Assembly: GCF_004770895.1 (NCBI RefSeq)
Contig: NZ_RQHS01000019.1
Span: forward strand, 372,001 to 436,000
Direction: 5' to 3'
DNA length: 64,000 nucleotides
Source: Leptospira dzoumogneensis
Lineage (GTDB): Bacteria > Spirochaetota > Leptospiria > Leptospirales > Leptospiraceae
Positions 48,539 to 57,647 of this stretch are shown here, one piece after another. The translations under genes were made by a program, and so were the position numbers. A model generated the notes under the pieces. The model worked only from the letters and a program-made list of their open reading frames with translations, had not been told where the DNA came from and did no database searches. Each line of letters opens with the position of its first letter. The stretch's first letter is position 1.

Positions 48539-50449
48539 TTACGCGCCCAAACGATTGATGATCGTATCTAGAATTTCATTCATAGTGTTGATCATCTTCG
48601 CAGACGCATTGTACGAGTGCTGGAACTGGACCATATTGGCCATTTCCTCGTCCAAACTTACACCCATCACCGATTGTCTCATGTTCTCGAGCTCGGTCAT
48701 AAGATCAGATTGGATCCCAAATTCTTGTTTTGATTCTCTTGCTTCAGTAGCAAGTTTAGAGATCAGACTATTATAAAAATCATCCGTGGTTTTGGAATAA
48801 TCCACCATCACAGGATTGTTTCTAAGGGAAGAAGCTACTAATAGAGCATTCCTACCGTCCTTATGACCCCCGGGAGAGTTATAATCTCCTGTTCCACCGA
48901 CGTCTTTTCCTCTTGCAGCTGCGATATTTGCTACGTTATTCGCAATATGCTCATTCACTTTAAAATGAGAAGAAGGATGAAAATGTGGAGTTAAAGTAAT
49001 GTCTTCTGGCTTAGATTGAAGTTTAGTGATCTCACCCAAACGTTTGTAATCATAAGCACCGGAAGGTCCGGAAGCCATCAGCATGCCGGTCAAACCGACC
49101 AATAATTCCCCGGAATCTTCAATATGTCTAAGAATGAAATTTTTCTTAGGAGAATCTTCCGCAACAGTCGCTTTGAATGCCAATTGGTTATCATGGTTCA
49201 TATAAGCCACAACACCAACCTTAGAAGCGTTGATACGCTTGATAATACCGTTCAGAGTATCATTTGCAGAATAAGGAATTAAAACCTGAGTTTCTTTTTC
49301 ATCAGGCTTTAAGAATGTCATGGTTCCGCTGATCCCTACAGGACGATCCGGATCCAGAGTATTCTTACCTGTTACTCTAAAGATAGCGGAGATATCATTC
49401 TGACCGTCTCCGTCCGAATCATATTCACCGAAAGTATTCAGCGCCAAAGAACGAATATCGAAGAAGTTCTGATTCGTATTTCCATTCAGACCGAAACCGT
49501 CTTTATGGATCTCGTTGATCACGTCCATAACGTTGATCGCAAGAGCATCCACTTGGTCGATCTTCTCACCAAGGATCCTGTCTCTAACTTCGATCAGGCC
49601 CTGTAGTCTTCCTTTGCGAAGAAGGACCGGATCTCCAGTAACCTTCCAATAAAGATCTAATAGACCATCTTTAGCAGGATTTCCTAATATATCTACTTTG
49701 TTGAGTTTTCCGCCTTGGACCAAGATCTGTTGGCCTATAAATACCATCAGCTCGTCTTCGTCGCTTCTGCCGATTGTGATGTCAGTCAAACCGGAAAGCT
49801 CTTGGAGAAGAGCATCTCTTTTGTCGTAAAGATCATTCGGTCTATCACCTAATGCTTCCGACTTAGCGATCCTTTCGTTTAAAGTACGGATATTCTCACC
49901 GATCGTATTCAAATGAAGTCCATGAGCTTCGATCTCACGGTTCGATTGGTCTCTCAATTGAGAAAGCTTATGATACACATCTTCAATTCTACTTCCGAGG
50001 CCTTGTGCTTTTTCCAAAACGACGGAACGATGTGCGTTATCTTCAGGATAATTCGCGAGTTCTTCCCAAGAAGACCAGAATTTATCCATTAAAGTTCTAA
50101 GAGTAGTACCGTTAGGCTCGTTGAAAATATTCTCTGCTTGGTAAAGATATTCGTTCTTTGCCGCCCAATAATCCTTCACACCTGAGGTTTCGATAATCCT
50201 ATCATCGATAAAATTATCCCTAACACGTTCGATGGAAGCGATCTCAACACCTTGACCGATCTGGCCGGGAAGATGAGCACGATTCAAAGAAGGTTCGTAC
50301 AGAGGATCCGTAGCTTGCAAAACGACTCTTTGGCGGGAATAATGTTTATTATCCGCGTTTGAAATATTATGGCCGGTAGTTTGTAAGGCTTGCTGGTGAG
50401 CTGCAAGACCTCTTTTACCAATTTCTAATCCGGAGAATGTGGATCCCAT
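48539..50449 (-). CDS. flgK: Flagellar hook-associated protein FlgK (HAP1)
   Basis: 636 residues. [20 protein letters not shown] followed by [21 protein letters not shown] is the FlgK N-terminal helix; the C-terminus ([37 protein letters not shown]) is the matching coiled-coil end. Acts at the hook-filament junction with FlgL. 22 nt after flgN, 29 nt before flgL. Confidence 0.94.
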   Translation of the reverse strand: MGSTFSGLEIGKRGLAAHQQALQTTGHNISNADNKHYSRQRVVLQATDPLYEPSLNRAHLPGQIGQGVEIASIERVRDNFIDDRIIETSGVKDYWAAKNEYLYQAENIFNEPNGTTLRTLMDKFWSSWEELANYPEDNAHRSVVLEKAQGLGSRIEDVYHKLSQLRDQSNREIEAHGLHLNTIGENIRTLNERIAKSEALGDRPNDLYDKRDALLQELSGLTDITIGRSDEDELMVFIGQQILVQGGKLNKVDILGNPAKDGLLDLYWKVTGDPVLLRKGRLQGLIEVRDRILGEKIDQVDALAINVMDVINEIHKDGFGLNGNTNQNFFDIRSLALNTFGEYDSDGDGQNDISAIFRVTGKNTLDPDRPVGISGTMTFLKPDEKETQVLIPYSANDTLNGIIKRINASKVGVVAYMNHDNQLAFKATVAEDSPKKNFILRHIEDSGELLVGLTGMLMASGPSGAYDYKRLGEITKLQSKPEDITLTPHFHPSSHFKVNEHIANNVANIAAARGKDVGGTGDYNSPGGHKDGRNALLVASSLRNNPVMVDYSKTTDDFYNSLISKLATEARESKQEFGIQSDLMTELENMRQSVMGVSLDEEMANMVQFQHSYNASAKMINTMNEILDTIINRLGA

Positions 50450-50471
50450 ACTTCTTCCCTCCTATCCAATC

Positions 50472-51008
50472 TTACGCGGAAGCGTTTACTAACACCGAGG
50501 AACGTTTTTTCTTGTTCCTGACTGCGCTTGGATTTTCATCCTCGTAAACTGCAACTTCTCCACTGTTCGCGTTAGTTCGCATCGCGTCGATGGTGGCCTT
50601 CAAAAATTCCTGTCTGGTTCGGATCAATTTATCATTGGCTTTGATCTTATCTTTAAGCCTGTGAACCGTATCCTTTAATCTTGTTCCGAGTTGTTTCAAT
50701 TTGTGCTCGGATTCACGGTCTATTTTATTTAAAAAATCAGTAAGAGTAAGTTCGCCTTCTTTAGGAATTCCTAAATTACCTGATGTATAAACATCATGAA
50801 TAGCGGACATACGAACTCTTTCCAGTTCGCTCGCATGAACGATCAATTCGTAGGTCTTTTTAGAAATCGTTTCCAAAGATCTTCCGTCCGCTTTCGTGAT
50901 CGATTCAGTCTTTTCTTTCTCTAACTCCAGGATTTCGGAGTACAGTCGGATTTCTTCCTCGAAAAGAGAAGACACCCGATCCAACCATTCCTCTTTATTT
51001 AATATCAT
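50472..51008 (-). CDS. flgN: FlgN-like flagellar export chaperone
   Basis: 178 residues, entirely helical: a long coiled coil (EEEIRLYSEILELEKEKTES, DRESEHKLKQLGTRLKDTVH) with a basic, disordered tail (RNKKKRSSVL). Position directly upstream of flgK and its length fit FlgN, the chaperone for FlgK and FlgL. Sequence alone is only weakly diagnostic. AGGGA precedes the ATG. First gene of the operon. Confidence 0.8.
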   Translation of the reverse strand: MILNKEEWLDRVSSLFEEEIRLYSEILELEKEKTESITKADGRSLETISKKTYELIVHASELERVRMSAIHDVYTSGNLGIPKEGELTLTDFLNKIDRESEHKLKQLGTRLKDTVHRLKDKIKANDKLIRTRQEFLKATIDAMRTNANSGEVAVYEDENPSAVRNKKKRSSVLVNASA

Positions 51009-51177
51009 TGTCCGGTCCCTGTTCTTTGTTTCGGCGGAATCCGGAATTTTATGAGGGGTTTTTTTACAAATTCAGAGCCTCAAAAGCGGAGAAGTAGAAG
51101 TATGAAGAATTTTCTAAAGAGAAGAAGCTGATTTGCCGAATGTAGAAACTCCTACAAGAGACATAATTTTCTATCTT

Positions 51178-51592
51178 ATGCCGTTCAAGAAAAGAACAAG
51201 CGGCCAATTTCATTTCCTATGTTCCAAAAGATCCGGGAGGAGTAGTGTTTACTCCCCAATATTTCAACTTATTCGTAGAAGCGATAGAAGACTGGTTTAG
51301 AGAAGAGATCGGATTCGGATTTCCTCAAATGATAACTAACGATCATCAAGGCATCCCAGCAATGAAAATTATCGCTAAATTCTACAAACCTTCTAAGTTA
51401 GGCGATATACTAAAGTTTCATGTAAAAGTAAAACGTTTGAGGCGCCAAAATATCTTGATCAATGTGGAAGCTATGTGTAACGACGAAAAAAGATGTTCTG
51501 GAGATTTTTTGCATGGATTCGCATCTCTTGCAAGTTTAAGCCTTACTGATTGGCCGCAGGATGTGCGCAAAAAATTGGAAGAATATCTATAA
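51178..51592 (+). pseudogene. Frameshifted 4HBT-type thioesterase
   Basis: The reading frame ending at 51592 contains a hotdog thioesterase core: KDPGGVVFTPQYFNLFVEAI and a W, then MKIIAKFYKPSKLGDILKFH. No ATG, GTG or TTG lies in that frame between an upstream stop (51164-51166) and the GTG at 51245, which would cut off the catalytic aspartate motif. The plausible ATG at 51178 (MPFKK) is in another frame, which stops shortly after. Either a frameshift has broken the gene, or it starts at a rare ATT or ATC codon. The rest of the domain is intact. Confidence 0.55.
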
Positions 51593-51594
51593 CT

Positions 51595-51915
51595 GTGACT
51601 GGCTTATCCGCAAGATGTAAGGGATTTCACGAATCTTTGTACGGTTATGAAACTAGTTATCTCTTCATGGCGGCTTCCGATCCATGCGGTGAATTAGATC
51701 AAGATCTGATCAAAGGATGTGCTGAACGTGATTATTACAAGAAGAAGAAGAAAGTAAATCTCTGTTTAGCTCTTATAGCAGCCGATCCTTGTATTGATGA
51801 ATTGGGAGGTGACCCAACATCTGAACCCGAGGAAATGAAACAATATAGATTTTCAACATTTGCATATTGTTCAGGTACCTTTCATTCTGCAATGCCAATG
51901 CCGATGTTTTTTTAA
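51595..51915 (+). CDS. Short cysteine-rich ORF of unknown origin
   Basis: GTG at 51595 would give 106 residues, starting 2 nt after the thioesterase stop. It has six cysteines spread through the chain (CKGF, DPCGE, GCAE, LCLAL, DPCID, YCSG) and a lysine cluster (DYYKKKKKV), but no signal peptide and no recognised family. It may be the C-terminal remnant of a secreted protein. Confidence that it is a functional gene is low. Confidence 0.3.
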   Translation: MTGLSARCKGFHESLYGYETSYLFMAASDPCGELDQDLIKGCAERDYYKKKKKVNLCLALIAADPCIDELGGDPTSEPEEMKQYRFSTFAYCSGTFHSAMPMPMFF

Positions 51916-51964
51916 TAGTTTTCAAATATTCGCATAAAGATAAACGGTCGTTTACACAAAATGA

Positions 51965-52204
51965 AACAGCTCATTCTTTCTTACTTTCCAGATTGAATTT
52001 CAGAAAATTAGAAAGATCAAAATACCTACTCGGATTTTCTGGGGAGAAAAAGACAGGTTTTTAGCGAAAGAAATGGCGGAAGAAACTCTGGAACTATTCT
52101 CAGATGCTTCCGTTCGTTTCTTTTCCAAAGGCACTCATTGGATCCATCATGAGATCCCTGAGATATTGAACCCTGAACTGGAGTCCTTTTTATTGGAAGA
52201 ATAG
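51965..52204 (+). pseudogene. C-terminal remnant of an alpha/beta hydrolase
   Basis: The frame open from 51965 to the TAG at 52202-52204 reads IKIPTRIFWGEKDRFLAKEM, a hydrolase acid-loop motif (WGEKD), then FFSKGTHWIHHEIPEILN, the C-terminal catalytic-histidine motif of epoxide hydrolase or haloalkane dehalogenase-like enzymes. The nucleophile-containing N-terminal part is missing, and a stop precedes the frame. Together with the thioesterase remnant it marks a decayed segment in the 672 nt between 51593 and 52264. Confidence 0.65.
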
Positions 52205-52291
52205 ATTCTTTCCAAATTTGGAAAAATATTTCTGTACCAATATACGTCTTATCCGATTATAAGAATGTCCGTGTCCCGGACCCTTTTTCCA

Positions 52292-53395
52292 ATGCGTAAG
52301 TTTTCTAAAAATATCTTTCTATTTGTTTCCTTGGTCCTTTTTTCCAGCTCTCTACATTTTGCAAAAGAGCCAAATAAAAAGAAAAAAGAAGAACCTAAAA
52401 AAGCCTCAGTTCTTCCAAAGCTGAACCAAGTAGCTTTAAATTCTAAACCGGAAAAGAAGAAGGAAGATAAAAAACCTAAAGTAGTCTCCTCCGAGAAAAA
52501 AACATCCAAAAGACTCAAAGGTGAAATCGTAGAAAAACAAGAAGAACTGTTTTCATTCTCTCTTGCAGGCAGAAAATTCGCGCAAGGGGAACTTCTATTT
52601 TTAAAAATAAAACCTTTACCTAAAATTTTAGATAAACTCGGTAATTTTACGATCAGTTGGGATGGACAAGAGATCCCATTCAATCAAAGAGAAGGTTATA
52701 TTCTTACTTTTCTTCCTATCTCTCCTGAATTTTCTAAACCGTACGGAGTTTTGGAATTAACCGAAAAACATCTTTTTACCAAAAACGATTCCAAGAAGTA
52801 CGAGATCCCTATCCAAAAAACCTACTTCGCAACTTCTAAAGTTTCTCATCTTACGATGGATAAGCAGTATACAACTGACGAACTTTCAGAAGAAACAAAA
52901 GCATTCATCAAAGAATGTTCCGAAGCGAAAGCAAAGGCATTTCAATCTAAGTCCGATCTTCAAGTAGAAACGGATTTCGAATATCCGGTCCACAATCCTA
53001 TCTTAAACAGTCCTTTTTATAAACGTAGGATCTATAATAAAGAGAAGGGCCGCCCGCATGGCGGTTCCGATTTCAAAGGTGGTGTAGGAGATCCAATCTA
53101 TGCTATCAATGACGGCACTGTGATCTTAGCAAGATCTATGTATTACGAAGGGAATTTCACAGTGATCGATCACGGTTTGGAAATATATTCCTTATACATG
53201 CACCAGTCTGAAATTTTAGTAAAGCCAGGTGATAAAGTGAAGAAGGGAGATTTGATCGGAAAGATCGGAACTACCGGAATGTCAACCGGGCCTCATTTAC
53301 ATTTGGGACTTAGAGTTTTAGGAACGATGATCGACCCGCTCTCCGTCGTTCAAACGGATCTAATCGAAGCTAGAAAGAAAACCTCCAAGAAATGA
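52292..53395 (+). CDS. Secreted M23-family peptidase (LytM type)
   Basis: 367 residues from the ATG at 52292. A signal peptide (NIFLFVSLVLFSSSLHFA) precedes a lysine/glutamate-rich linker (about residues 25-85), then a beta domain and the M23 zinc site: HGGSDFKG with H256 and D260, and HLHLG with H335 and H337. It probably cleaves peptidoglycan cross-links or acts as an amidase activator. An ATG-like start nine codons upstream (52265) is possible. Confidence 0.85.
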   Translation: MRKFSKNIFLFVSLVLFSSSLHFAKEPNKKKKEEPKKASVLPKLNQVALNSKPEKKKEDKKPKVVSSEKKTSKRLKGEIVEKQEELFSFSLAGRKFAQGELLFLKIKPLPKILDKLGNFTISWDGQEIPFNQREGYILTFLPISPEFSKPYGVLELTEKHLFTKNDSKKYEIPIQKTYFATSKVSHLTMDKQYTTDELSEETKAFIKECSEAKAKAFQSKSDLQVETDFEYPVHNPILNSPFYKRRIYNKEKGRPHGGSDFKGGVGDPIYAINDGTVILARSMYYEGNFTVIDHGLEIYSLYMHQSEILVKPGDKVKKGDLIGKIGTTGMSTGPHLHLGLRVLGTMIDPLSVVQTDLIEARKKTSKK

Positions 53396-53400
53396 TCGGA

Positions 53401-53429
53401 TCGGGAGAGAAGGAATATTTCTCTCCCGA
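53401..53429. terminator. Perfect hairpin between convergent genes
   Basis: TCGGGAGAGAA (53401-53411) and TTCTCTCCCGA (53419-53429) are perfect complements with a 7-nt loop, between the M23 peptidase and citrate synthase stops. U tracts are weak, but the stem is strong and may terminate or protect both messages. Confidence 0.65.
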
Positions 53430-53441
53430 CAATAGGTCTTT

Positions 53442-54575
53442 TCAATTCCAAAGTTTTCCATCCTCTCCCGTATAGATCGCATCCGGTCGGACGATCCTTT
53501 CCTGCATTTGTTCAAAACAATGTGCAGTCCAGCCGGCCGCCCTTCCCATTGCAAATACCGGAGTAAAGATCTCAGTCGGAAATCCTAATCCATGCAGAAG
53601 TAAAGCGGTATAAAACTCCACATTGGTTTGCAGAATTCTATCCGGTTTATATTCTTTCAATAATTCTAAAGCGGTTTTTTCTACGAACATTGCAAGATCA
53701 TAGAACTCTCTTTTTTCATCGGTGTCATATAGGATTTTTGCCGCTTTTGCAAGAACATCAGCACGAGGATCTCTGACTTTATAGATCCTATGTCCAAAGC
53801 CCATTAGCCTTTCATTATGTTTTAATTTTTCTCTTAGAACCTTCTCCGCATTTTCCTTAGCTCCTATCTCAAACACTGTGTCCAATGCGGGCCCGGGCGC
53901 TCCTCCATGCAATGGTCCTTTTAATGCTCCGAGTCCTCCCGTAACGGCAGAGATCATATCAGATTGAGTAGATATGATCACTCTAGCGGCAAATGTAGAT
54001 GCATTCAATCCATGATCACAAACTGTATTCAGATAAGTATTCAATGCACGAACGCTTCTTGGATCTGGATCAGTACCATTCAGCATATACAAAAAGTTGG
54101 CTGCAATATCCAAGTCCTGTCTAGGTAGAACCGGAGTCTGTCCTTTCAAGAGACGATAAGCCCAAGCAACTATCAAAGGAAACGTAGAAAGAACAGCCAT
54201 CGCATCCTTTTTAGGATCTTCCTTTTGAGAACCTAAAGAAAGAGCTGCAGATCCGATCCGTAAAATATCGATCAAAGGAAGATTTGCATACACTGCTTCT
54301 TCAATGATGGTCCGTATCACTTTAGAAAATCTTCTGGAAGATCTGAGTTCCTCTGCGAACAAACTGGTCTCGGTAGGTTTTGGCCTTCTATCATTCCAAA
54401 GAGTGAATATGGTCTCTTCAAAGACAGCCTTGCCTGCGAATTCTTCCACAGGATAACCTGCAATGATCAATCTTCCTCCCTTTCCATCCACCTGGGATAG
54501 TTTGGTTCTTGCCGCAGGTATTCCTTCTAAACCAGGGCTGTAAATTTTCTCTTTTTCCTGTTCAGAGATTAGCAT
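53442..54575 (-). CDS. Citrate synthase family enzyme
   Basis: Condenses acetyl-CoA with oxaloacetate (or another 2-oxoacid). 377 residues, type II-like small form. Active-site blocks: CDHGLNASTFAAR (H188), GPLHGGAPGPAL (H223), GFGHRIYKVRDPRA (H262) and NVEFYTALLL, where E320 takes the place of the usual catalytic Asp. Methylcitrate or citrate use cannot be separated here. The Shine-Dalgarno AAGGAG sits 6-7 nt before the ATG. Divergent from an HTH-citrate synthase gene. Confidence 0.88.
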   Translation of the reverse strand: MLISEQEKEKIYSPGLEGIPAARTKLSQVDGKGGRLIIAGYPVEEFAGKAVFEETIFTLWNDRRPKPTETSLFAEELRSSRRFSKVIRTIIEEAVYANLPLIDILRIGSAALSLGSQKEDPKKDAMAVLSTFPLIVAWAYRLLKGQTPVLPRQDLDIAANFLYMLNGTDPDPRSVRALNTYLNTVCDHGLNASTFAARVIISTQSDMISAVTGGLGALKGPLHGGAPGPALDTVFEIGAKENAEKVLREKLKHNERLMGFGHRIYKVRDPRADVLAKAAKILYDTDEKREFYDLAMFVEKTALELLKEYKPDRILQTNVEFYTALLLHGLGFPTEIFTPVFAMGRAAGWTAHCFEQMQERIVRPDAIYTGEDGKLWN

Positions 54576-54611
54576 GGTGTTTCTCCTTTGTTTCTATTAG
54601 AGTTTAGCGGG

Positions 54612-54647
54612 TTGACAGAGCATAGTCAATGTTGATTATATTGTCAA
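54612..54647. promoter_or_regulatory. Overlapping divergent promoters with TTGAC/GTCAA half-sites
   Basis: Minus strand: TTGACA (54642-54647), 17-nt spacer, TATGCT points at citrate synthase. Plus strand: TTGACA (54612-54617), 19-nt spacer, TATATT (54637-54642) points at the HTH fusion gene. TTGAC...GTCAA (54612-54629) and TTGA...GTCAA (54632-54647) are two inverted repeats over the same DNA. A regulator bound here would affect both genes; the HTH fusion is the obvious candidate. Confidence 0.55.
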
Positions 54648-54650
54648 TAT

Positions 54651-55898
54651 ATGGCTTTTTCTTCAAAAAAACCGTTCTTAAATGCGGACGAGGCCGCCTC
54701 TGCTTTAGGGGTAGAGGTCCAAACCATCTACGCATACGTTAGCCGCGGCTTATTACATTCCGAATCCGGAGGTAATAAAGACAGAAGTAAACGATATAGA
54801 AGAGAAGATATAGAACAATTATTGCTCAGAAGGGAAGAAAGAAGCCAGCCCGGCAAAACTGCAAAAGCAGCTTTATCCTTAGGACAACCCGTTTTAGAAT
54901 CTTCGATCACATTACTCGGAGAAAACTCCCTATTTTACCGAGGAAAAGATGTATTAGAACTTTCTGAAAACGGAAGTTTCGAAGATACAGCCTGCTTACT
55001 CTGGGAAGCAGAAGAAACAAATCCATTCGGATCAGATTGGCCTATATTATCCGAAGAATCTAATAAAATCCTAAAATTATTAGAAGGTCGGCCCATCTTA
55101 GATATTTCCAGGATATTACTTCCCTTTTTAGAATATGAAGATGCAAAGGCATTTAGAAAAGATCCTAAAACTTATAAAAAAACTTCTTCTTCTATCTTAA
55201 GATATCTTACTCTATTCTCTTCCGGTAAGACGGAATCTTCCGGAAAAATTTCAGAAACTCTTTTAAGTAGTTGGAATCCTTCTAGAAAAAAAGAAGACCC
55301 TAACTTCTCATCCAAACTCAAACTATTAGAGGCAGCTTTGATCCTTTCCGCGGATCATGAGTTGAATGTTTCTTCTTTTACTGCAAGATGTGTTGCTTCC
55401 AGTGAAGCCTCTCTTTATCAAGTTGTGCTCGCTGGACTCGCTGCTTTGTCCGGGCCCAAACATGGACTACTCACGGAGAAAGCGATCCTTCTTCTTTCCC
55501 AAGCAAGCGGGAACAAAAAGAAAGATAAACAACTCTTAGAAGAAAAATTAAGGAATGGAGAGAACATCCCAGGCTTCGGTCATCCTCTCTATAAAAAAGG
55601 AGATCCAAGAGGCAGAAAACTCATCCAAATGGTCGAAAGATTTTTTCCAGAAGATACTGATGTGCAGCTATATCTACAATTCTTAAAACAGATCCAAGAA
55701 CTTCTAGAAGATTATGCAACGATAGATGCTGGACTTGCACTTGTTTCCAAAGCACTCAAATTACCTAAAGGGGCAGGCATTGGAATTTTTGCGATAGGCA
55801 GGACTGCGGGTTGGTTAGCTCATGCAATGGAACAATACGATTCAGGGAATTTGATCCGGCCTAGAGCAAAGTATATCGGAAACCTTCCCCAAGAATAA
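54651..55898 (+). CDS. Helix-turn-helix / citrate synthase fusion protein
   Basis: 415 residues. Residues 8-62 are a MerR/excisionase-type HTH (FLNADEAASALGVEVQTIYA, then KRYRREDIEQLLLRRE). Residues about 80-412 are a citrate synthase fold with histidines H236 (DHELNVSSF), H271 (GPKHGL), H311 (GFGHPLYKKGDPRG) and D359 (ATIDAGLAL), so the catalytic triad is still present, although GHR has become GHP. Probably a metabolite-sensing regulator, possibly with residual activity. No Shine-Dalgarno is seen; the -10 lies 8 nt before the ATG, suggesting a leaderless message. Confidence 0.8.
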   Translation: MAFSSKKPFLNADEAASALGVEVQTIYAYVSRGLLHSESGGNKDRSKRYRREDIEQLLLRREERSQPGKTAKAALSLGQPVLESSITLLGENSLFYRGKDVLELSENGSFEDTACLLWEAEETNPFGSDWPILSEESNKILKLLEGRPILDISRILLPFLEYEDAKAFRKDPKTYKKTSSSILRYLTLFSSGKTESSGKISETLLSSWNPSRKKEDPNFSSKLKLLEAALILSADHELNVSSFTARCVASSEASLYQVVLAGLAALSGPKHGLLTEKAILLLSQASGNKKKDKQLLEEKLRNGENIPGFGHPLYKKGDPRGRKLIQMVERFFPEDTDVQLYLQFLKQIQELLEDYATIDAGLALVSKALKLPKGAGIGIFAIGRTAGWLAHAMEQYDSGNLIRPRAKYIGNLPQE

Positions 55899-55971
55899 TC
55901 AAATTCTTGACTCTTTCCATCCTTTACCTTAGTTATAGGAAAATAGAAATATAAGAACTGCGGAGTGCTCC

Positions 55972-56541
55972 ATGTCGGATCCTAATTTTTCCAGAAAAAA
56001 ATTCATTCAAAAAGCCGTTGCTGTAGGAGTTATAACAAGCTCTGCAACCGTATTAGGATCCTGTTCTAACGCACCTGCAGGTGTAAAAGAAAGAGGACTT
56101 CAATTTTCTAATTTTTCAGAAGTGAATTCCGAGTTAGAAAAGATACTTCTCTCTAAAACAATTATTCCTTACGGAGAATGGAGTCCCAGCCAGATACTTC
56201 TTCACTGCGCTCAAAGTATTTATTATTCTATTAAAGGTTATCCCGAAAATAAATCCGAAGTTTTTCAAAACACTTTAGGTAAGATCGCATTTTGGAATTT
56301 TTCCAGAAAAGGAAAGATGTCTCATGATCTGAATGCGCCTATCCCCGGTGCGGATGTTTTACGATCGGGAGTTTCCATTTCGGACAGTGTTCTTGAATTG
56401 AAAAAAGCAATCTCGGCATTCTCCAATTATACCGGAGAATTCGCTCCTCATTTTGCTTACGGGAAACTTACTAAACAAGAGTACGAACTCGCTCATGCAA
56501 TGCATATAGCGAATCATTTAGATTACGTAACTATCAACTGA
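55972..56541 (+). CDS. DUF1569 (DinB-like) lipoprotein
   Basis: 189 residues. Signal peptide with an SRKKFIQKAVAVGV start, similar to a twin-arginine signal but with RK instead of RR, and the lipobox LGSC. The mature part has the DinB-like helical bundle: GEWSPSQILLHCAQSIYYSI with a conserved histidine, and YELAHAMHIANHLDYV with two more. This metal-binding fold is of unknown role in the family. Two unrelated flanking genes; probably monocistronic. Confidence 0.75.
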   Translation: MSDPNFSRKKFIQKAVAVGVITSSATVLGSCSNAPAGVKERGLQFSNFSEVNSELEKILLSKTIIPYGEWSPSQILLHCAQSIYYSIKGYPENKSEVFQNTLGKIAFWNFSRKGKMSHDLNAPIPGADVLRSGVSISDSVLELKKAISAFSNYTGEFAPHFAYGKLTKQEYELAHAMHIANHLDYVTIN

Positions 56542-56546
56542 AAATA

Positions 56547-57647
56547 TTACTCTTCTATCTTTACACTGCTCAGGATCTTTTCCACGGATTCTTCGTGTCT
56601 TCTTCCTTTGATCAGACTTTCGTCTATGATAAAGACCAAACTATATGGTTGTTTATGTTTCGCTAAAAAGAACATTCCGGTTTTTGCATATCTTGGTCTG
56701 AGGACGTCGTAGAATGTCCAGAAGGTTCCGTAATATCTGTCTTCGAAAACTTCTCTTTCTAATTCGTTCAATTCCTGGATATCTCCTCTTTGCACTTGAA
56801 GATCCAAAAACTTTTTGAATTCAGAGAGTAATTCGGATTCGTCATCGAATCTGAATGGAACAAAAAAGATCTTAATCGCCGGATAACGATTCGGATCCGA
56901 ATCACTGGAAGAAATAATCCCGGCAATTTGTCCAATTCCGGTTTTTTCTTCCATATTTAGATTTTGGGGATTGTGAAAATAAAAATCTTCGGGAAGGTGA
57001 ATGCTAAGTTTTAGATCTTCGTTATGTAAAGTCCGATTCTCTTCGATATAATTCCAGCGAGACAGGTCTTTTTGTTCAAAATCAGGTTTGAACATGGAGT
57101 AGGCCACGAATATCTCCGCTTTCTGCAGACTTTTAAAACTGATCAGTCCGGAAGCTAAGATAACTAATCCTAATAATCCGATTTTATAATATGTTTTATT
57201 GTCTATCAGCCTTGCACTCAAAACTCCGGCGGCATACACTAAAAGAAAAAGTATACCGGATCTGTTCTCAAAAAATCCCGTAAGCCAACATGCAAGAACT
57301 GAAAAAGCGAAGAAGCCAACCTCTACCCAAGGAACTAATTTAATGGTTGGTCTTTCAATCCCCACTTCCGCAAAAATCGCAGGTAAAACGATCTTAGTTT
57401 CTAATTTTCGGAATGAGAATACGATCCCCCAAAAAAGGATACCGGATACTAGGTAGCCTATCAAAGCCAGACCGACCATCCAGAACAATGGAAGATGTGC
57501 TTCGTGATAAAATAAAAAATATAACGCAAAAACGGAATATACCAGGAAGAGCTTTTTAGTTAAGGAAAGTTCTTGCAGCTTTCGAGACAGGGCTGTTCTC
57601 TTTTCCCATCCTGGAATTTTAGGGAACGAATTAATGAACCAGATCAC
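56547..57647 (-). CDS. Polytopic membrane protein with C-terminal extracytoplasmic domain, unknown function
   Basis: I take the GTG at 57645-57647 (366 residues), which has GGAGA 8 nt upstream; the TTG at 57660-57662 has none. Four to five hydrophobic helices fill the first half (LFLVYSVFALYFLFY, ILFLLVYAAGVLSARL), then a soluble half (EDLKLSIHLPEDFYFH, EDRYYGTFWTFYDVLRPRYA) with beta character. No family recognised. Its start overlaps the start of the divergent gene. Confidence 0.65.
   Translation of the reverse strand: MIWFINSFPKIPGWEKRTALSRKLQELSLTKKLFLVYSVFALYFLFYHEAHLPLFWMVGLALIGYLVSGILFWGIVFSFRKLETKIVLPAIFAEVGIERPTIKLVPWVEVGFFAFSVLACWLTGFFENRSGILFLLVYAAGVLSARLIDNKTYYKIGLLGLVILASGLISFKSLQKAEIFVAYSMFKPDFEQKDLSRWNYIEENRTLHNEDLKLSIHLPEDFYFHNPQNLNMEEKTGIGQIAGIISSSDSDPNRYPAIKIFFVPFRFDDESELLSEFKKFLDLQVQRGDIQELNELEREVFEDRYYGTFWTFYDVLRPRYAKTGMFFLAKHKQPYSLVFIIDESLIKGRRHEESVEKILSSVKIEE

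Noticed and set aside
51867..52064. 65-codon ORF spanning the decayed region
   Set aside because: It is in a different frame from the recognisable hydrolase remnant and has no family features.
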